Assembly (NCBI RefSeq): GCF_030317035.1
Contig: NZ_JASZYK010000002.1
Coordinates: 496,001-560,000 of the forward strand
Direction of reading: 5' to 3'
Source: Variovorax sp. J22G73
GTDB taxonomy: Bacteria > Pseudomonadota > Gammaproteobacteria > Burkholderiales > Burkholderiaceae_C
Length of the DNA: 64,000 nucleotides
Positions 48,987 through 57,604 of this stretch are shown in pieces. The notes beneath the pieces were generated by a model. The model worked only from the letters and a program-made list of their open reading frames with translations, did no database searches and had not been told where the DNA came from. Position numbers and translations under genes: made by a program. The first letter of the stretch is position 1, and every line of letters starts with the position of its first letter.

Positions 48987-49907
48987 CTATGCAAGTGGCT
49001 GCTCGTAGAGGGTCGTTTCCGGCGCGCCCGCCTGCTGCGCGTTCTGGGCCGCCTGCATGCGCTGGAGCAGGCTGTGCAGCATTTCTGTCGAGAGCCCGTG
49101 AATCACCAGCCGGTGCCCCGCCCGAAGGGTCGACAGCGGCACCAGCGGGTGCTTGTTGTTGACCAGAATCAGGTGCTCCGGCGCGTTCAGGATCGTCGCC
49201 GTGTAGATGCCGATGGTTTCGTCCAGTTGCAAGGAGTTGGCGGCCCGCCAGAAATCGTTGTCCGTGAGCATGAGCTGGTACAGCGGCGTGAACAGTTCGA
49301 TGGCGCTTTGCAGGTCGAGGAAGTTGAGCCTGCCCTGCGGCATATCTTCCAGCCGCAGCCCCGGCTCCTTGATCATCGAGAAGTCGACGTTCTCGGCCTT
49401 GCACAGCGCCAGCCCCTTGTCGCGCAAAGCCGTGTTCAGCCGGATCACGAAATTGAACAGGTTCAGGTCGTGCTTCAAGAACATCTCGTCCTTCAGCGCG
49501 TCGATGTCGGCCGGCTCCAGCGGGTGGGTGCCCACCGGCGCCGGCGAGTTGCGCCCGATGAAGGCCAGCACCTGCGAGCCCAGGTGAAAGTGCCGCAGGA
49601 TGAGCCAGTTGGCCTCGGGCGACACGAAACGCTTGAGCCCCCACGCCAGGAAGCGGTGCAGCAGCATCGAGTGCGACCAGTTGCGCGGCACGAACACCTT
49701 CACGACCTGGATCACGATGATCGTCAGCCGCGCCAGCGGCCGCAGGAAAGGAAGCAGGTACTGCCGCGAACCCGAGCTCGAATCGGCCAGCCACGCCGCC
49801 TTCACGTTGTCGGGCAGCGGCGTGCTCTGGTCGAGGTACAGCGCGAGCCAGGGGCTGGGGTCGCGCTCGTCGTGCGCCTGGGTCAGGAAATCAGGTGTTC
49901 GGTCCAT
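48987..49907 (-). CDS. Conserved protein of unknown function (DUF6999-like) in the lipid-type operon
   Basis: A 306-residue protein. It has one hydrophobic stretch near 60-72 (LARLTIIVIQVVKVFVP), followed by NWSHSMLLHRFLAWGLKRFVSPEANWLILRHFHLGSQVLAFIG. His and Trp are frequent, and DIDALKDEMFLKHDLNLFNFVIRLN and GHRLVIHGLSTEMLHSLLQRMQ also look conserved. From memory this fits DUF6999, but that needs a database check. It may associate with membranes. It lies 51 bp downstream of the ketosynthase-diiron fusion on the same strand and likely takes part in the same pathway; a third His-rich enzyme or carrier is conceivable. Confidence 0.72.
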   Translation of the reverse strand: MDRTPDFLTQAHDERDPSPWLALYLDQSTPLPDNVKAAWLADSSSGSRQYLLPFLRPLARLTIIVIQVVKVFVPRNWSHSMLLHRFLAWGLKRFVSPEANWLILRHFHLGSQVLAFIGRNSPAPVGTHPLEPADIDALKDEMFLKHDLNLFNFVIRLNTALRDKGLALCKAENVDFSMIKEPGLRLEDMPQGRLNFLDLQSAIELFTPLYQLMLTDNDFWRAANSLQLDETIGIYTATILNAPEHLILVNNKHPLVPLSTLRAGHRLVIHGLSTEMLHSLLQRMQAAQNAQQAGAPETTLYEQPLA

Positions 49908-49958
49908 GGGGCGTTCATTCGGGCTTGGGTTCTGGCTTGAACTGGGTCATGCGTTCTG

Positions 49959-51884
49959 TCATGCGTTCGGCATGCGTTCCGTGATGTGCTGGAACTGCAT
50001 CAGGTACAGCGCCGCGGTGTGTCGCGCGGTGTCGGCAATCTGGCGGGCGGCGCGCGCCTGCCCTTCCACGGCCATCACCATTTCCACCGCCGTGAGCCAG
50101 CGGCCCAGGTGGTGCTCGTCGTTGTGGCCGTGGTACTCCAGGAAGCGGAAGGCGTCCGGCGGCAGCTTCAGGCTCGCCTTCAGCAGCGGCAGCAGCGCCG
50201 GCACGATGCGCTGGCCCGTTCCTTCGATGATGTAGATCGCGCCCAGCAGGCCGATGGGGTCGCGCGTGGCCGCCAGCCCGTGCAGGTACGCGTTGAGCGC
50301 CTCGCCGCCCGGGTTGCGGCGCAGGTCCTCGATGCGCTCGACGGTGCCGCCCGCCTGGCGGTAGTCGCTGAACAGGATGTTGAAGTCGTTCTGCTCCTCG
50401 CCCGCGTGCATGCCGATCAGCGAGGCCAGCACCTGGTACGGCTCGCTCAGAGAGGCCGCGCCTTCGCGCATCCACAGGCTGCCTTCGCGCACCTGCGGCA
50501 CCCACTGTTCCATCCAGTTCAGGTAGTCGGGCACGGCGAAGCGGCGCTCGCGAATCTGCCGGACCAGCGGCGTGCGCCACACGCGCGAGCGGTAGTCGTG
50601 CCAGATGGCGGCCAGCTCGGTCAGCAAGGCGCCCAGGCCCTCGGGCGCGGCGGCCGGGTCGTGCGGGGGCGCGATGACGACATCGTCGTCGGCCACCGAT
50701 GCCGCGCGCGGCGCCACGGCCACGGGTGCGGCCTTTACCGAGTCCACGGCCTCCACTTCAAGAAGCATGTACGCCGCCATGAAGCGCCCTGACTCCGGCA
50801 CGTAGCAGAAGATCTGCTCGCCCGGCTTCAGCGTCCTGGTGTGCAGGAACTCCGCCAGCATCACCAGGATCGACGCCGCCCCGGTGTTGCCGCGCCACGC
50901 CAGGTTGCTCCACCAGCGCTCGCGCGGAATCGCCAGGTCGGCCTTGGCCATCAGGTCTTCGACCACCGGAATGAATTTTTCCGACGAGTAGTGGCACAGG
51001 AAGTGATCGACCCGCTTCGGATCGACCCAGCCGTCGCGCACCAGCCCCGCGTACTCGTGGATGCCGATGTCGAACAGGTGCGGCAGCAGCCGGATGTCCT
51101 GCCGCAGCGACAACGCGCCCGCCGCCTCGGCCTCGGCCCAGGAGCCGAAGTCGAGATGGCCACGCGCACGATCCTCGGTCAGCCCTAATTGCATGCACAC
51201 CGGGTAGTCGCCCGAGAACGCGCGCTGGTGCACCCACTTCAGCTTCAGGCGCAGCCCCGGCGCGCCGGCCAGCGCGAGTGAACCCTCAGAGCCGTCGGAC
51301 AGCAGCAAGGCGCCCGCGCCGTCCGACAGCATCCAGCGCAGGAAGTGCGAGTCGAAGTCGGTCTCGTAGCCGCGGGCCGCGAAACGCGATCGCTTGAACA
51401 GCCGCGACGGCATCTCGCTGGCCACCGCCATCGCGCTGCGGTGCGCGCCCAACTCGATGCCCTGCGCCGCCGTCTGTATCGCCGACACGCCCGCCGCGCA
51501 GATGCCGTGCACCGAGTGCGTTTCCATCGGCTGCGCAGCGAGCTCGCCCTGGATCATGTTGGCGAAGCCGGGCATCAGCGTGTCGCCGCCCGAGGAGCCG
51601 CTGGCCAGCAGCGACACGCGCGACAGCGGCGCCCCGCCCCGGCGCAGGCAATCGCGGATGGCGCCCGCGGCCAGTTGCGCGTTGGTGTGCTGCGTGACGC
51701 CTTCCGTGTCGATGGCGTAGTGCCGCGTGAGGATGCCGTTCTCGGCCAGGATGCGCCGCTTGATGCGCTCCGACATGCGGTTCAGCGGCGCGATGTACGC
51801 GTCCATGCGGTCGTTGGGAACGGGCTCGCCGGGCATGAAGTAGCCGGCGCTTTCGAGGTAGACGCGATTGAATGAAACGGGCAT
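49959..51884 (-). CDS. Ketosynthase III (StlD/DarB-like) fused to a haem-oxygenase-like diiron domain
   Basis: A 641-residue two-domain enzyme. Residues 1-380 are a beta-ketoacyl-ACP synthase III-like domain with an intact triad: Cys129 (HGICAAGVSA), His298 (HFLCHYSSEKF) and Asn333 (RGNTGAASIL). It resembles the StlD/DarB branch that joins acyl units in dialkylresorcinol synthesis. An Ala/Pro linker (381-415) leads to a haem-oxygenase-like diiron (HDO) domain (416-637) with H493xxE496, Glu554 and H585-x3-D589-x2-H592; the last pattern is the HDO signature. HDO enzymes cleave or desaturate lipids and amino acids with O2. I infer condensation followed by oxidative trimming of a fatty chain. It sits between a desaturase and a protein of unknown function. 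Confidence 0.85.
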   Translation of the reverse strand: MPVSFNRVYLESAGYFMPGEPVPNDRMDAYIAPLNRMSERIKRRILAENGILTRHYAIDTEGVTQHTNAQLAAGAIRDCLRRGGAPLSRVSLLASGSSGGDTLMPGFANMIQGELAAQPMETHSVHGICAAGVSAIQTAAQGIELGAHRSAMAVASEMPSRLFKRSRFAARGYETDFDSHFLRWMLSDGAGALLLSDGSEGSLALAGAPGLRLKLKWVHQRAFSGDYPVCMQLGLTEDRARGHLDFGSWAEAEAAGALSLRQDIRLLPHLFDIGIHEYAGLVRDGWVDPKRVDHFLCHYSSEKFIPVVEDLMAKADLAIPRERWWSNLAWRGNTGAASILVMLAEFLHTRTLKPGEQIFCYVPESGRFMAAYMLLEVEAVDSVKAAPVAVAPRAASVADDDVVIAPPHDPAAAPEGLGALLTELAAIWHDYRSRVWRTPLVRQIRERRFAVPDYLNWMEQWVPQVREGSLWMREGAASLSEPYQVLASLIGMHAGEEQNDFNILFSDYRQAGGTVERIEDLRRNPGGEALNAYLHGLAATRDPIGLLGAIYIIEGTGQRIVPALLPLLKASLKLPPDAFRFLEYHGHNDEHHLGRWLTAVEMVMAVEGQARAARQIADTARHTAALYLMQFQHITERMPNA

Positions 51885-51888
51885 GGGT

Positions 51889-52842
51889 TCAGCAGGAAGG
51901 TGAATCGGGAGGCATCAGCGGGCGGCTGCGAAAACGCGGCCACACGGACCCCAGCACGAACACGCGCACCATGTACGGAACCAGCCCGCCCTCGTTGAGC
52001 ACGGGCGCCACCTGCGCGCGGTAGCGCGTACGGTGCAGGTGCGTGAGCTCGGACCAATGGGCATGCGGGTTCTCGTGGTGTGCGGTGTGCAGGCCGATGT
52101 TGAACAGCAAGGGGTTCACCAGCCCCTCGAAATTGCGGGCGTAGTTCAGCTGGCTACCGCGGGTATCGCCGGGCGCCTCTTCGTGCGAGCTGCCGGGGCC
52201 CTTGCGGCCGTCGGCATGCGCGTGCTGCAGGTAGTTGGTCGCAAGCAGCCAGTGCAGTCCATGCAGCTGCGGCACGATCACGAAGAGCAATGCCTTGCGC
52301 CAGTCGAGCGCCAGCAACACCGCCCAGCTGGCCAGCCACAGCGCGTACTGCGCCATGCAGTAGCGCCAGGCGCCGCGCCGGTGCAGCCTGAGCCGCGCGA
52401 GCCATGCGACGAATACCGGCACCAGCACCCACACCGCCTGGAACGGGTGCAGCAGGTAGCCCCACGCGTGGTTGGTGTCGCCGCCGAAGCGGTAGGTGCG
52501 CGCCACGTCCTTCGGTCCGTGGCGGTGGCGATGGTGGTTGGCCACGTGCGCGGGCCAGAAGACGAAGGTCGGGTGGCCCTGCAGCAGCGTGATCCAGAAG
52601 TCCGTGAAGCGGTTCATGCGCCGGCCGCGCCACATGCGCAGGTGCACGTGGTTGTGATGGATCACGCCGATGCCGAGCGTGAGGAACAGCATCAGCACGT
52701 ACAGCAGCGCATCGAAGCCGTGCACCCATTGCCACGCCGCCAGCGCCGGCAGGGCCACGAGGTAGGCCAGGCTCTGCCAGTCCCGCCCGTTGCGCAGCCT
52801 CGCCAAGCGATGGCGCGCGTCAGGGGGTGGTCGCGGCGCCAT
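51889..52842 (-). CDS. Membrane fatty-acid desaturase
   Basis: A 317-residue integral membrane diiron desaturase with three His boxes: H62-HNHVH (62-67), H99-VAN-HH (103-104, then RHRH) and H252-TAHH (255-256), plus HAW near 125. Membrane helices lie at about 24-60, 130-150, 165-190. The start at 52842 overlaps the upstream sterol-desaturase-type gene by 23 bases; upstream frame is unlike desaturases. The stop lies four bases from the next start. Substrate, acyl-CoA, ACP or lipid, is unknown; its place before the ketosynthase-diiron fusion suggests it acts on the same chain. Confidence 0.88.
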   Translation of the reverse strand: MAPRPPPDARHRLARLRNGRDWQSLAYLVALPALAAWQWVHGFDALLYVLMLFLTLGIGVIHHNHVHLRMWRGRRMNRFTDFWITLLQGHPTFVFWPAHVANHHRHRHGPKDVARTYRFGGDTNHAWGYLLHPFQAVWVLVPVFVAWLARLRLHRRGAWRYCMAQYALWLASWAVLLALDWRKALLFVIVPQLHGLHWLLATNYLQHAHADGRKGPGSSHEEAPGDTRGSQLNYARNFEGLVNPLLFNIGLHTAHHENPHAHWSELTHLHRTRYRAQVAPVLNEGGLVPYMVRVFVLGSVWPRFRSRPLMPPDSPSC

Positions 52843-53644
52843 GCTTCTCGGGGGCGTTCTTTTGAGCGTTCTTTTGAGCGTTGTCGCGAGCGTTCTTGTG
52901 GAAGGCCTGGAACAGCGGCTCGGCCGCATCGGCCGCGATGCGGGTGCGAAACAGCCGGTCCATGAACGTGAACTGAAAACCGTAGTTGCCGTTGTGCACG
53001 GCATGGTGCAGGTGGTGCCGCCGGCTGGCCGCGAACCAGTGGCTGTACGACACGCCCGTGAAGAAGTCGTAGTTGGAGTGCCCCACGCAGTTGAAGAACA
53101 GGCTGAACACCGGCACCGCCGCCAGCGACCAGAAGCTGAAGTCGTGCAGCACCATCGGCAGCAGGATCACGTTGCCCAGCATCAGCGCCTCGAGGGGATG
53201 AAAGCTGTACGTGGCCCACGGCGTGGTCACGAAGGAGCGATGGTGCGGCCCGTGAAAACGCCGCAGCCAGCGCATGTGCAGCAGCCGGTGGTTGAGCCAG
53301 AAATGCACGTCGTTCCACAGCGCCAGCACGGCGATTTCGAGCACGACCTGCCGCCACCCCGCGTCACCGTCCAGCCGCGCCCAGCCCAGCTGCAGCAAGC
53401 CCCACGGCACCACCATGCCCAGCCCGAAGATCAGCACCGACACGCCCGACTGGCCCAGCTCGCGCCGCAGCTGCCCCGGCTGCAACGCGCGCGGATCGAG
53501 CACGCGCCCGATGCCCAGCGCCGGCAGCACGCGCTTCGTCAGCAGCCACGTAAGGCCGCCGAACGCCGCGTAGATGCCGCCAAAAAAAAGTACGCCCCAC
53601 AGCATGACCTGCAGGGCGGACAACGAGGTAAAGGTCTGCGCCAT
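52820..53644 (-). CDS. Sterol-desaturase/fatty-acid-hydroxylase family protein
   Basis: A 274-residue membrane protein of the fatty-acid hydroxylase superfamily with four to five TM helices and His motifs HFWLNHRLLH (about 113-122), HGPHH (129-133), HSNYDF and RHHLHH (about 220), typical diiron ligands. The family hydroxylates or desaturates lipids; bacterial members rarely act on sterols. The C-terminal tail (about 250-274) is a hydrophilic repeat (NARDNAQKNAQKNAPEK) encoded by 12-bp tandem repeats. It starts nine bases after the phospholipase-D-type gene and overlaps the desaturase, so it belongs to the same operon. Confidence 0.88.
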   Translation of the reverse strand: MAQTFTSLSALQVMLWGVLFFGGIYAAFGGLTWLLTKRVLPALGIGRVLDPRALQPGQLRRELGQSGVSVLIFGLGMVVPWGLLQLGWARLDGDAGWRQVVLEIAVLALWNDVHFWLNHRLLHMRWLRRFHGPHHRSFVTTPWATYSFHPLEALMLGNVILLPMVLHDFSFWSLAAVPVFSLFFNCVGHSNYDFFTGVSYSHWFAASRRHHLHHAVHNGNYGFQFTFMDRLFRTRIAADAAEPLFQAFHKNARDNAQKNAQKNAPEKHGAATTP

Positions 53645-53653
53645 CCCCCGAGG

Positions 53654-55228
53654 CTACAACAGCATCTCGGGAACGATGGGTGCGATGAGCATGTTGTAGA
53701 AGCGCTGGAAGAAACCCGCCTCGGGCTCCGCGGTGAGGATCACCTCTTTCTCGCCGTCGTTGGTCAGCCACTGCAGCGTGCCGGTGCCCTTGGCGAGCCG
53801 CAGGCGGTAGGAGTTCTGCAGCTTGCTGATGTTGATGATGCGCAGCATCTCGCGCGCCAGCTGCGGGCTGTCGACCACCAGCCCCATTTCCGTGTTCTGG
53901 CTGGCCGAGCGCGGGTCGAGGTTCATCGAGCCGATGAAGATGCGCGTCTTGTCGATGGCCGCCGTCTTGGCGTGCAGCCGCCCCAGCGACTTGCCGAACA
54001 TGCCGAAGCGCTCGCCCTTGCTGGTGCGCTGCGGGCTCAGTTCGTACAGGTCGGCGCCGCTGGCCAGCAGCCGCTCGCGGTAGCGCGCATAGCCGGTGTG
54101 CACCAGCGGCTCGTCGTTGGCGGCCAGCGAGTTGGTCAGCAGCGTGAGCTTGACGTTGCGCTTTCTCAACTCCTCGAAGGCGGCCATGCCGCGCTCGCCG
54201 GGCACCAGGTAGGGCGAGGTCATGTCGACCTCGGTCTTGGCGTCGAGCATCAGGGCCCACACCTTCATCGTCACGCTGGTGGAAATGGCTTCGTCGGCCG
54301 TCATGGTCGCCGGCTTGGTGGGCGGGTCGGCAATGGCGCGGGCCTCGCCCCACAGCAGGCCCATGCGGCCGGCGTCGAGTTCTTCGGCGATGGGGCCGTA
54401 GCCCAGGATGTCCGAAGGCGGCAGCACGATCTTCGGCGGCGGCGCGGCCATGCCGACCCAGCTGTCGAAGTCGGCGGTGCCGGGCTTGTGGCCGCCCTCG
54501 CCCGTCACGATGTCGGCAATGGGCCAGGCCTGCACGCTGTTCCAGTAGGCGTCGAAGATCTGCTCCAGCTGCGGCACCACCTTGCCGACCACCAGCGCGT
54601 CCATGTCGATGAAGTTCTGCGCCTCGCTCAGCACGAAGTACTCGTCGGCGATGTTGCGCCCGCCCACCACCGCCATCACCCCATCGGCGATGAACAGCTT
54701 GTTGTGCATGCGGTGGTTGAGCCGCACGATGTCGAACGGCGACGCCGCGAAGCGCGACAGGAAGCCGTTGCGCCCGCAGCAGAACGGGTTGAACAGGCGC
54801 ACGTCGACGTTCGGCGTCTCGGACAGCGCCAGCAGCAGCTGCTGGCTCTTCACGGTGTACAGGTCGTCCACCAGCACGCGCACCTTCACGCCGCGCGCGG
54901 CCGCCTCGCGCAGGGTGCGCAGCAGCAGCCGGCCCACGGCGTCGTTCTCGAGCTGGTAGTACTGCACCACCAGCGAGCGCTGCGCGCGCTGGGCGAGCTG
55001 GATGCGCGCGTCGAGCGAGTACACGCCCAGCGGCATCAGCCGGAAGCCCGAGTGCTCGTCGGGCGGCGTGGAGGCCGCGGCAATCTTCGCCAGCGTGGTG
55101 CCGGGGTCGGCCGAGGCGGCGAACTCGGCGGGCCGCTCGCGCGTGGGCGGCAGCGAGCTGCAGGCGGCCAGCGCCGCCATCAGGAAGCCCGCGAGCGCGA
55201 TGCGCAGGAAGGAGAGCGAGGCGTTCAT
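53654..55228 (-). CDS. Lipoprotein of the phospholipase D/cardiolipin synthase C family
   Basis: A 524-residue protein with two HKD motifs: H175-x-K177...D182 (HRMHNKLFIADG) and H419-x-K421...D426 (RLHAKTAAIDK, followed by GSMNLDPRS). These mark phospholipase-D-type transferases; the overall layout matches ClsC, which makes cardiolipin from phosphatidylglycerol and phosphatidylethanolamine. The N-terminus has a lipobox LAAC with Cys23, so it is a membrane-anchored lipoprotein, unlike E. coli ClsC. An upstream ATG at 55276 is less likely. It starts the minus-strand lipid operon, nine bases from the hydroxylase gene; with it the operon would handle head-group exchange as well as chain modification. 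Confidence 0.87.
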   Translation of the reverse strand: MNASLSFLRIALAGFLMAALAACSSLPPTRERPAEFAASADPGTTLAKIAAASTPPDEHSGFRLMPLGVYSLDARIQLAQRAQRSLVVQYYQLENDAVGRLLLRTLREAAARGVKVRVLVDDLYTVKSQQLLLALSETPNVDVRLFNPFCCGRNGFLSRFAASPFDIVRLNHRMHNKLFIADGVMAVVGGRNIADEYFVLSEAQNFIDMDALVVGKVVPQLEQIFDAYWNSVQAWPIADIVTGEGGHKPGTADFDSWVGMAAPPPKIVLPPSDILGYGPIAEELDAGRMGLLWGEARAIADPPTKPATMTADEAISTSVTMKVWALMLDAKTEVDMTSPYLVPGERGMAAFEELRKRNVKLTLLTNSLAANDEPLVHTGYARYRERLLASGADLYELSPQRTSKGERFGMFGKSLGRLHAKTAAIDKTRIFIGSMNLDPRSASQNTEMGLVVDSPQLAREMLRIINISKLQNSYRLRLAKGTGTLQWLTNDGEKEVILTAEPEAGFFQRFYNMLIAPIVPEMLL

Positions 55229-55373
55229 GACGATGAGTGGTCCAGGTGATTCAGTTGGTTCTTGCGGGTCGGCCATTGCTTCAGGTACGTCCGCCGGCCG
55301 GCGGCGGTTTCAGAAGCCCTTGCGCGGGGTGGCCGGGCCTAGAATTCCCGCCACACCGCACCGGAGTTACATC

Positions 55374-55946
55374 ATGGCCCGTCCGACCCCCTCGCGCATC
55401 GCCCTGATGACTGTTTTTGCAGCCCTCTCGGCCATGCCCTTCGTTTCCCGCCCCGCCTGGGCCGCGCTGGACATCGGCGACCCCGTGCCCCGCTTCACCG
55501 CCGATGCCGCGCTGGGCGGCAAGACCTTCCGCTACTCGCTGAACGACGCGCTCGCCAAGGGCCCGGTGGTGGTCTATTTCTTTCCGGCCGCCGACTCGGC
55601 CGACTGCTCCATCGAGGCCCACGCCTTCGCCGAGGCCATCGACAAGTTCGCCGCGCTGGGCGCCACCGTGATCGGCGTGTCGGCGGACGACATCGGCACG
55701 CTGTCGAAGTTCTCGGTCAAGTCGTGCCAGAGCCGGTTCCCGGTGGCGTCCGACGAGGCCAAGAGCGTCATCCAGGGCTTCGATGCCCTGATGCAGACCC
55801 GGCCCGACTTCGCCAACCGGCTGTCCTACGTGGTCGCGCCCGACGGCAAGGTGGCTTATTACTACCAGAACCTGAACCCGGACAAGCACGTGGAGCGCAC
55901 GTTGAACGCGCTGCGGGCGCTGCCCAAGGCCGCGGCGGCCAAGTAA
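55374..55946 (+). CDS. Exported peroxiredoxin (thiol-specific antioxidant family)
   Basis: A 190-residue AhpC/TSA-type protein with an N-terminal signal peptide (about 1-30, ending AWA) and a thioredoxin-fold core: IGDPVPRFTADAALGGKTFRYSLNDALAKGPVVVYFFPAADSADCSIEAHAFAEAID. The peroxidatic Cys sits in ADCSIEAH, taking the place of the bacterioferritin-comigratory-protein motif TPGCT. A second Cys (SVKSCQSRFP) may be the resolving residue. ATG 55374 has GGAG 8 bp upstream. It is divergent from the phospholipase-type gene, with an exact 14-bp palindrome CCGCCGGCCGGCGG (55291-55304) between. It would detoxify peroxides in the periplasm. Confidence 0.88.
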   Translation: MARPTPSRIALMTVFAALSAMPFVSRPAWAALDIGDPVPRFTADAALGGKTFRYSLNDALAKGPVVVYFFPAADSADCSIEAHAFAEAIDKFAALGATVIGVSADDIGTLSKFSVKSCQSRFPVASDEAKSVIQGFDALMQTRPDFANRLSYVVAPDGKVAYYYQNLNPDKHVERTLNALRALPKAAAAK

Positions 55947-55980
55947 AAGGAAAGACAAAAGGAAAGACAAAAGGAAAGAC
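55945..55980 (+). repeat. Three exact 12-bp tandem repeats after the peroxiredoxin gene
   Basis: AAAAGGAAAGAC occurs three times in a row without mismatch, beginning inside the stop codon. It is purine-rich on the plus strand, so it also resembles a string of Shine-Dalgarno-like sequences, but no gene follows at the right distance. Confidence 0.9.
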
Positions 55981-56056
55981 GAAGGGCAGGCCCGGGCCCA
56001 GGGCCAGCCGCTTCGGCGGCCACGGATTCGGCGCGCTTCGCGCAAAATCCTGCCCC

Positions 56057-57490
56057 ATGCAGCTCAACTACATCGCCAACGCGGACGTTCCGTCCTCCTC
56101 CGGCCGCACCCTGCCGGTCATCGATCCCTCCGACGGCCAGGCCTTCGACGAAATCCAGCGCAGCAACGCCGCCGACATCGACTCCGCCGTGCGCGCCGCG
56201 CGCGACTGCTTCGAGGGCGTGTGGCACAAGGTGAGCGCCGCCGACCGCGGCCGCCTGCTCTACAAGCTCTCGCAGAAGATCGCCGAGCACGTCGACGAGC
56301 TCGCGCTCATCGAGCAGCGCGACTGCGGCAAGCCCGTGAAGCAGGCCCGCGCCGACGCGGTGGCGCTGGTGCGCTACTTCGAGTTCTACGCCGGCGCCTG
56401 CGACAAGCTGCACGGCGAGACCATTCCCTACCAGGACGGCTACAGCGTGTTCACCTGGCGCGAGCCGCACGGCGTCACCGGCCACATCATTCCCTGGAAC
56501 TACCCGATGCAGATCTTCGGGCGCAGCGTGGGCGGCGCCCTGGCGGCGGGCAACGTGTGCGTGGTGAAGCCGGCCGAAGACGCCTGCCTGTCGCTCATTC
56601 GCGTGGCGCAGCTGGCGGCCGAAGTCGGTTTTCCGGCCGGCGCGCTGAACATCGTGACCGGCTACGGCCACGAGGTGGGCGACGCGCTGGCGCGGCATGA
56701 AGGCATCGACCACATCAGCTTCACCGGCAGCCCGAAGATCGGCACGCTCATCCAGCAGGTGGCGGCCGAGCGGCACTGCCCGGTCACGCTGGAGCTGGGC
56801 GGCAAGAGCCCGCAGATCGTCTTTGCCGATGCCGACCTGAACGCCGTCATTCCGGTGGTCATCAATGCGATCGTGCAGAACGCCGGCCAGACCTGCTCGG
56901 CCGGCTCGCGCGTGCTGATCCAGCGCGACATCTACGAGCCGCTGCTCGAGCGCCTGGGCCACGCCTTCGAGGCCCTGCGCGTAGGCCCCGCGGCCATGGA
57001 CCTCGACGTGGGCCCGCTGATTCGCCAGACGCAGCAGCAGCGCGTGTGGGACTTTTTGAGCGACGCCCAGCACGCCGGCATTCCGATGGTGGCGCAGGGC
57101 GTGGTGGTCGAAGAGGCGCCCGAGACCGGCTTCTACCAGGCCCCCACCCTGCTGCGCGACGTGCCCGTGGGCCATCGGCTGGCGCAGGAAGAAGTGTTCG
57201 GCCCGGTGCTGGCGGCCATGTCGTTCACCGACGAAGACGAAGCCGTGGCGCTGGCCAATGCCACGCAGTTCGGCCTGGTCGCAGGCGTGTGGACGCAGGA
57301 CGGTTCGCGTCAGTTCCGCATGGCCAAACGCGTGCGCAGCGGCCAGGTGTTCATCAACAACTACGGCGCGGGCGGCGGTGTGGAACTGCCGTTCGGCGGC
57401 GTGAAGTCCTCGGGCTACGGCCGCGAGAAGGGCTTCGAGGCGCTGTACGGATTCACCACGCTCAAGACCGTCGCGGTCAAGCACGGCTAG
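56057..57490 (+). CDS. NAD(P)+-dependent aldehyde dehydrogenase
   Basis: A 477-residue aldehyde dehydrogenase of the classical superfamily. It has the cofactor region IIPWNYPMQIFG and FTGSPKIG, catalytic Glu in LELGGKSPQIVF and catalytic Cys in NAGQTCSAGSR, followed by EEVFGPVLAAMSF and FGGVKSSGYGREKG. The profile is nearest to betaine/gamma-aminobutyraldehyde and medium-chain aldehyde dehydrogenases, but the substrate cannot be read from sequence. The start ATG 56057 has no strong Shine-Dalgarno. It is monocistronic, between the peroxiredoxin gene and the dispersed repeat copy B. Confidence 0.93.
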   Translation: MQLNYIANADVPSSSGRTLPVIDPSDGQAFDEIQRSNAADIDSAVRAARDCFEGVWHKVSAADRGRLLYKLSQKIAEHVDELALIEQRDCGKPVKQARADAVALVRYFEFYAGACDKLHGETIPYQDGYSVFTWREPHGVTGHIIPWNYPMQIFGRSVGGALAAGNVCVVKPAEDACLSLIRVAQLAAEVGFPAGALNIVTGYGHEVGDALARHEGIDHISFTGSPKIGTLIQQVAAERHCPVTLELGGKSPQIVFADADLNAVIPVVINAIVQNAGQTCSAGSRVLIQRDIYEPLLERLGHAFEALRVGPAAMDLDVGPLIRQTQQQRVWDFLSDAQHAGIPMVAQGVVVEEAPETGFYQAPTLLRDVPVGHRLAQEEVFGPVLAAMSFTDEDEAVALANATQFGLVAGVWTQDGSRQFRMAKRVRSGQVFINNYGAGGGVELPFGGVKSSGYGREKGFEALYGFTTLKTVAVKHG

Positions 57491-57502
57491 GACCTGGCGC
57501 TC

Positions 57503-57600
57503 CCCCAGGCTGCGCGCACTTCGTGTCGCTTCGCCAACCCCCTCGCCGGGGGCGACACCTGCGGCCCGGCAAAGCCGGTTCCGCGGTGTCCCGCGAAGGG
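57503..57600 (-). repeat. Dispersed hairpin repeat, copy B
   Basis: Second copy of the element at 8018-8115, in opposite orientation, between two convergent genes (aldehyde dehydrogenase and ZIP transporter). Conserved core features are CGAAGGG, AACCGGCTTTGCCGG and CCCCC...GGGGG on the minus strand. It ends four bases before the ZIP stop codon, so it may also act as a terminator. Confidence 0.75.
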
Positions 57601-57604
57601 ACAC

